Source of the DNA: Sphingomonas paucimobilis | GTDB taxonomy: Bacteria > Pseudomonadota > Alphaproteobacteria > Sphingomonadales > Sphingomonadaceae | Assembly: GCA_945860425.1 (NCBI GenBank) | Contig: CAMAQU010000079.1 | Location: forward strand, 1 to 7,460 | Reading direction: 5' to 3' | DNA: 7,460 nucleotides | Part shown: positions 5,832-7,460 of the stretch, piece by piece | Numbering within the stretch: position 1 is the first letter of the stretch | Layout: each line of letters opens with the position of its first letter | The notes under the pieces: model-generated | Told to the model about the DNA's origin: nothing | Database searches by the model: none | Seen by the model: the letters and a program-made list of their open reading frames with translations, nothing else | Position numbers and translations under genes: made by a program

Positions 5832-6752
5832 ATGTCTATCTTGACTTCCTACCAAGGAAAAATAGGCACTGGTACGAGCTCATCGCGCGTACCAGTGCCT
5901 TTGTTTTTCTGGCCCGCCTGTTTTGCGTTTATCGCGGCCAGCCTGTTGGATCTTCCCCTTACAGATAATGGTTATCTGGCCGCGGCCGCTGGCATGATGC
6001 TGCTTGGGGGGCTTCCGCACGGCGCATTTGATATCGCCATTGCAACCTCAACGCTGCGGCTTCGGCGGTCTGCGGCAATGATGTTACTGGTCTGCTATGT
6101 CGCGGTTGCCGGGGGCATGGTGCTGTTATGGGCAGGGGCGCCCATCCTTGCCCTTTCGCTTTTCTTGAGCCTTGCGGCCGTTCATTTTGGCGAAGATTGG
6201 CGCATGCTTGAAGCTGGGTTGCTTAGAACCATGGCCGGCGCGTCGATCATTTGCATTCCGGCTTTCGCGCATCCTGACAGCGTGAGCGCGTTGTTTGTTG
6301 CGATGTCGGGAGAGAGCGCAACCTGGGTTGTGCGGGTGATTGTTGCCTTGACGCCTGTTGCAGTCCTCGTGACACTGGTGGGCATGTGGCAGGCCGTGCG
6401 GATGGGCAATGGCGGGTGGGCCTTGGCGCAATTTGCGGCACTTGCCTCTCTGGCGGCCTTGCCACCGCAAATGGGATTTTTGCTTTATTTTGTCTTTCTG
6501 CATTCGCCGCTGCACATGCGTGGCATCACGCAGATGCTCCCCGACTGGTCGGATCAAAAGCTATGGGCTTATGGCGCGATGATCTGTCTGGTTTGTTTTT
6601 TGGCAGCTTGGGTTTTGGCTCCCGGCTTGTTTTCTGGTCAGTCCCTGATGATGTCGGCAGACGCATTTAGGCTATTGTCGGTCGTTGCCGCACCACATTT
6701 GCTTCTGACGCTCTATCTCGCCCGGCCTGGCTTCGGCCTCATCGGTGGCTAG
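5832..6752 (+). CDS. blh: Beta-carotene 15,15'-dioxygenase, Brp/Blh family
   Basis: Inner-membrane iron enzyme that splits beta-carotene with O2 into two all-trans-retinal, the rhodopsin chromophore. The ORF encodes 306 very hydrophobic residues with several membrane segments. The histidines known to bind iron in this family are present: His63 (GLPHGAFD), His118 (AVHFGED), and His224 with His228 (FLHSPLHM, the H-x3-H spacing of Blh). Another conserved His289 sits in APHLLL. The start is uncertain. ATG 5832 is 14 bases after the rhodopsin stop but has no Shine-Dalgarno sequence, and codons about 11-26 overlap a strong intrinsic terminator. The first ~20 residues are hydrophilic and look non-essential, and the first membrane helix begins about residue 24. 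Alternatives are GTG 5895, TTG 5901 or ATG 5994, each also lacking a clear ribosome site. Function and pairing with the rhodopsin are secure. Confidence 0.93.
   Translation: MSILTSYQGKIGTGTSSSRVPVPLFFWPACFAFIAASLLDLPLTDNGYLAAAAGMMLLGGLPHGAFDIAIATSTLRLRRSAAMMLLVCYVAVAGGMVLLWAGAPILALSLFLSLAAVHFGEDWRMLEAGLLRTMAGASIICIPAFAHPDSVSALFVAMSGESATWVVRVIVALTPVAVLVTLVGMWQAVRMGNGGWALAQFAALASLAALPPQMGFLLYFVFLHSPLHMRGITQMLPDWSDQKLWAYGAMICLVCFLAAWVLAPGLFSGQSLMMSADAFRLLSVVAAPHLLLTLYLARPGFGLIGG
5864..5910 (+). terminator. strong intrinsic terminator after the rhodopsin gene, inside the 5' end of blh
   Basis: A perfect 13-bp stem AGGCACTGGTACG (5864-5876), an 11-base loop, CGTACCAGTGCCT (5888-5900), followed by the T-rich tract TTTGTTTTTCT (5900-5910). 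It begins 47 bases after the rhodopsin stop codon, the normal place for a terminator. It overlaps blh codons about 11-26 if blh starts at 5832. Partial termination would give abundant rhodopsin mRNA and less blh mRNA (inference). Confidence 0.88.
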
Positions 6753-6766
6753 AATTCCGCCAAATG

Positions 6767-6805
6767 AAAAAGACCCACCGGAGAGGGCGGGCCTTTTTGT
6801 TTTTG
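6767..6805. terminator. bidirectional intrinsic terminator between blh and the minus-strand genes
   Basis: Left arm AAAAAGACCCACC (6767-6779), loop GGAGAG, right arm GGCGGGCCTTTTT (6786-6798), with two A-C mismatches. On the plus strand it is followed by TTTTTGTTTTTG (6794-6805), so it should end the blh transcript 14 bases after the stop codon. On the minus strand the same stem is followed by CTTTTTCATTT, so it can also end the transcript of the small ORF at 6839-6922. Confidence 0.85.
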
Positions 6806-6838
6806 TCCGAATGTCCGTCCGAACATATGTCAGGCTGC

Positions 6839-6922
6839 TTAGGCGCCGATAACGATGCCCACCAAAATGGTCTGGGTCATTAGGCCAATCGCAACGCTGG
6901 CAATCCGAGTGATGAGTGTCAT
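6839..6922 (-). CDS. unrecognised 27-residue hydrophobic small protein
   Basis: A short minus-strand ORF, too small for normal gene calling. It starts at ATG 6922, with AAGGA 7 bases upstream (a good Shine-Dalgarno sequence), and stops with TAA at 6841-6839. The product begins MTLITRIASVAIGLM and ends ILVGIVIGA. It has one Arg near the N-terminus and otherwise nearly all aliphatic or small polar residues, so it could form a single membrane helix. It does not overlap any other credible gene and is followed about 34 bases later by a bidirectional terminator, the layout expected of a real short transcription unit. It lies 131 bases downstream of purB on the same strand, so it could be on the purB transcript or have its own promoter. 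I do not recognise a family. It could be a small membrane-protein subunit or a type I toxin-like peptide, but nothing here decides this. Confidence 0.55.
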   Translation of the reverse strand: MTLITRIASVAIGLMTQTILVGIVIGA

Positions 6923-6954
6923 GAGTTTTTCCTTTTTTTGGACGGTCCGCCGTC

Positions 6955-6980
6955 TGCATGCGCACTATTTGTGCGCTGCA
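6955..6980 (-). repeat. hairpin in the leader of the small ORF
   Basis: GCGCAC (6960-6965), loop TATTT, GTGCGC (6971-6976) is a perfect 6-bp stem. TGCA on each outer side (6955-6958 and 6977-6980) extends it to 10 bp with a single bulged T. A second small stem follows toward the ORF: GACGG (6941-6945)/CCGTC (6950-6954). Neither has a T-run on the minus strand, so these look like leader structure or operator sites rather than terminators. A run of seven T on the minus strand (6988-6982) lies before the first stem and not after it. Confidence 0.5.
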
Positions 6981-7005
6981 ACAAAAAAATTCAAACGCAA
7001 GCGCC

Positions 7006-7045
7006 GCAATCACGATTGCAGTTTATGCAATCAAGAAATGCAATC
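7006..7045. repeat. cluster of GATTGC/GCAATC repeats downstream of purB
   Basis: On the plus strand the order is GCAATC (7006-7011), GATTGCA (7014-7020), TGCAATC (7026-7032) and TGCAATC (7039-7045). GATTGCA and the next TGCAATC form a perfect 7-bp stem with a 5-base loop. The two ATGCAATC copies (7025-7032, 7038-7045) are direct repeats 13 bases apart. The single inverted copy could pair with any of three others, giving mutually exclusive hairpins. It could be a regulator-binding array for the small ORF or a 3' structure on the purB transcript; the regulator is unknown. Confidence 0.55.
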
Positions 7046-7053
7046 TCATTAAC

Positions 7054-7460
7054 TTAGCTTTGTCCGAACACCCGATTAAAAATCGTGTCGACATGTTTCA
7101 AATGATAACCAAGATCGAATTTCTCTTCGATCTCGCTTGGGCTGAGCGCCGCCGTCACTTCTGTGTCCGCTTTGAGCAGCTCGAGCAGCGATAACTGCCC
7201 GTCTGACTCCCAGACTTTCATGGCGTTGCGCTGCACCAGCCGATAGGAATCTTCGCGGCTGACGCCGGCTTGGGTGAGTGCCAGCAGAACGCGCTGCGAA
7301 TGCACAAGGCCACCCATTTTATCGAGATTCTTCTGCATCCGCTCTGGATAGACCAACAGCTTGTCGATCACCCCGGTCAGACGCGCCAGCGCAAAGTCGA
7401 GCGTGATGGTCGCGTCCGGGCCAATATAGCGTTCAACGGAGGAGTGGCTGATATCGCGCT
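7054..7460 (-). CDS. purB: Adenylosuccinate lyase, C-terminal part (5' end beyond window)
   Basis: Cytosolic homotetrameric lyase of the fumarase/aspartase superfamily. It acts twice in purine synthesis, releasing fumarate from SAICAR to give AICAR and from adenylosuccinate to give AMP. The visible part is about 135 residues, entering at codon 7458-7456 and ending at TAA 7056-7054. It reads RDISHSSVERYIGPDATITLDFALARL, then a helical C-terminal domain (VYPERMQKNLDKMGGLVHSQRVLLALTQAGVSREDSYRLVQRNAMKVW), ending in DLGYHLKHVDTIFNRVFGQS. The pattern RDISHSSVERYIGPDA followed by NLDKMGGLVHSQRVLLAL is characteristic of PurB and not of argininosuccinate lyase or fumarase. The N-terminal and catalytic signature regions are outside the window. 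No strong terminator was seen directly after the stop; the next good one on this strand is at 6805-6767. Confidence 0.96.
   Translation of the reverse strand, partial: RDISHSSVERYIGPDATITLDFALARLTGVIDKLLVYPERMQKNLDKMGGLVHSQRVLLALTQAGVSREDSYRLVQRNAMKVWESDGQLSLLELLKADTEVTAALSPSEIEEKFDLGYHLKHVDTIFNRVFGQS

Noticed and set aside
6672..7013. 113-residue minus-strand open frame spanning the end of blh and the terminator
   Set aside because: It overlaps blh and runs through the bidirectional terminator and the small hydrophobic ORF in another frame; its composition is not protein-like and no ribosome site supports it.

Overview
The window looks like part of the chromosome of a (probably marine, sunlit-water) alphaproteobacterium. 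The evidence is an alphaproteobacterial-type heat-shock promoter (CTTG-N17-CCTATAT) ahead of dnaK, a dnaK-dnaJ pair, a purB fragment of proteobacterial type, moderately GC-rich codon use, and a light-driven proton pump with its retinal-forming enzyme. I cannot name the genus. No mobile element, tRNA, rRNA or CRISPR array is visible.

Layout, left to right. (1) Minus strand, 1-984: a Tas-like aldo/keto reductase whose C-terminus is cut off by the window edge. Upstream of it on the same strand, at 1093-1536, is a periplasmic copper chaperone of the PCu(A)C family, predicted to be a lipoprotein. (2) A divergent intergenic region (1537-1732) carries an excellent RpoH-type promoter pointing into dnaK (1733-3628). 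dnaK is followed by dnaJ (3737-4849). The ~108-base gap between them is almost entirely one large imperfect stem-loop. (3) A structured 212-base leader with a run of nine G leads to a xanthorhodopsin-like proton-pumping rhodopsin (5062-5817). Fifteen bases further on is blh (5832-6752), the beta-carotene 15,15'-dioxygenase that makes retinal. A near-perfect intrinsic terminator (5864-5910) lies inside the predicted 5' end of blh. (4) A bidirectional terminator (6767-6805) separates blh from minus-strand genes: a previously unlisted 27-residue hydrophobic small protein (6839-6922) and, upstream of it, the C-terminal part of purB (7054-7460). The gap between those two holds a cluster of GATTGC/GCAATC repeats and hairpins.

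How the genes work together. Blh cleaves beta-carotene into two retinals. The rhodopsin binds retinal at Lys228 and pumps protons outward in the light (Asp92 acceptor, Glu103 donor). The rhodopsin keeps the glycine (Gly149) that in xanthorhodopsin opens a window for a light-harvesting carotenoid, so a carotenoid antenna is plausible. No carotenoid biosynthesis genes are in view, so beta-carotene must be made from elsewhere. DnaK and DnaJ form the Hsp70 chaperone pair; grpE is not in the window. No clear terminator was found between dnaJ and the rhodopsin gene, so heat-shock transcripts might run into the rhodopsin gene.

The most interesting points are the terminator embedded in the start of blh, the antenna-competent rhodopsin, the dnaK-dnaJ stem-loop, the structured rhodopsin leader, and the tiny hydrophobic ORF beside the GATTGC repeats. 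No wholly new multi-gene system was recognised.
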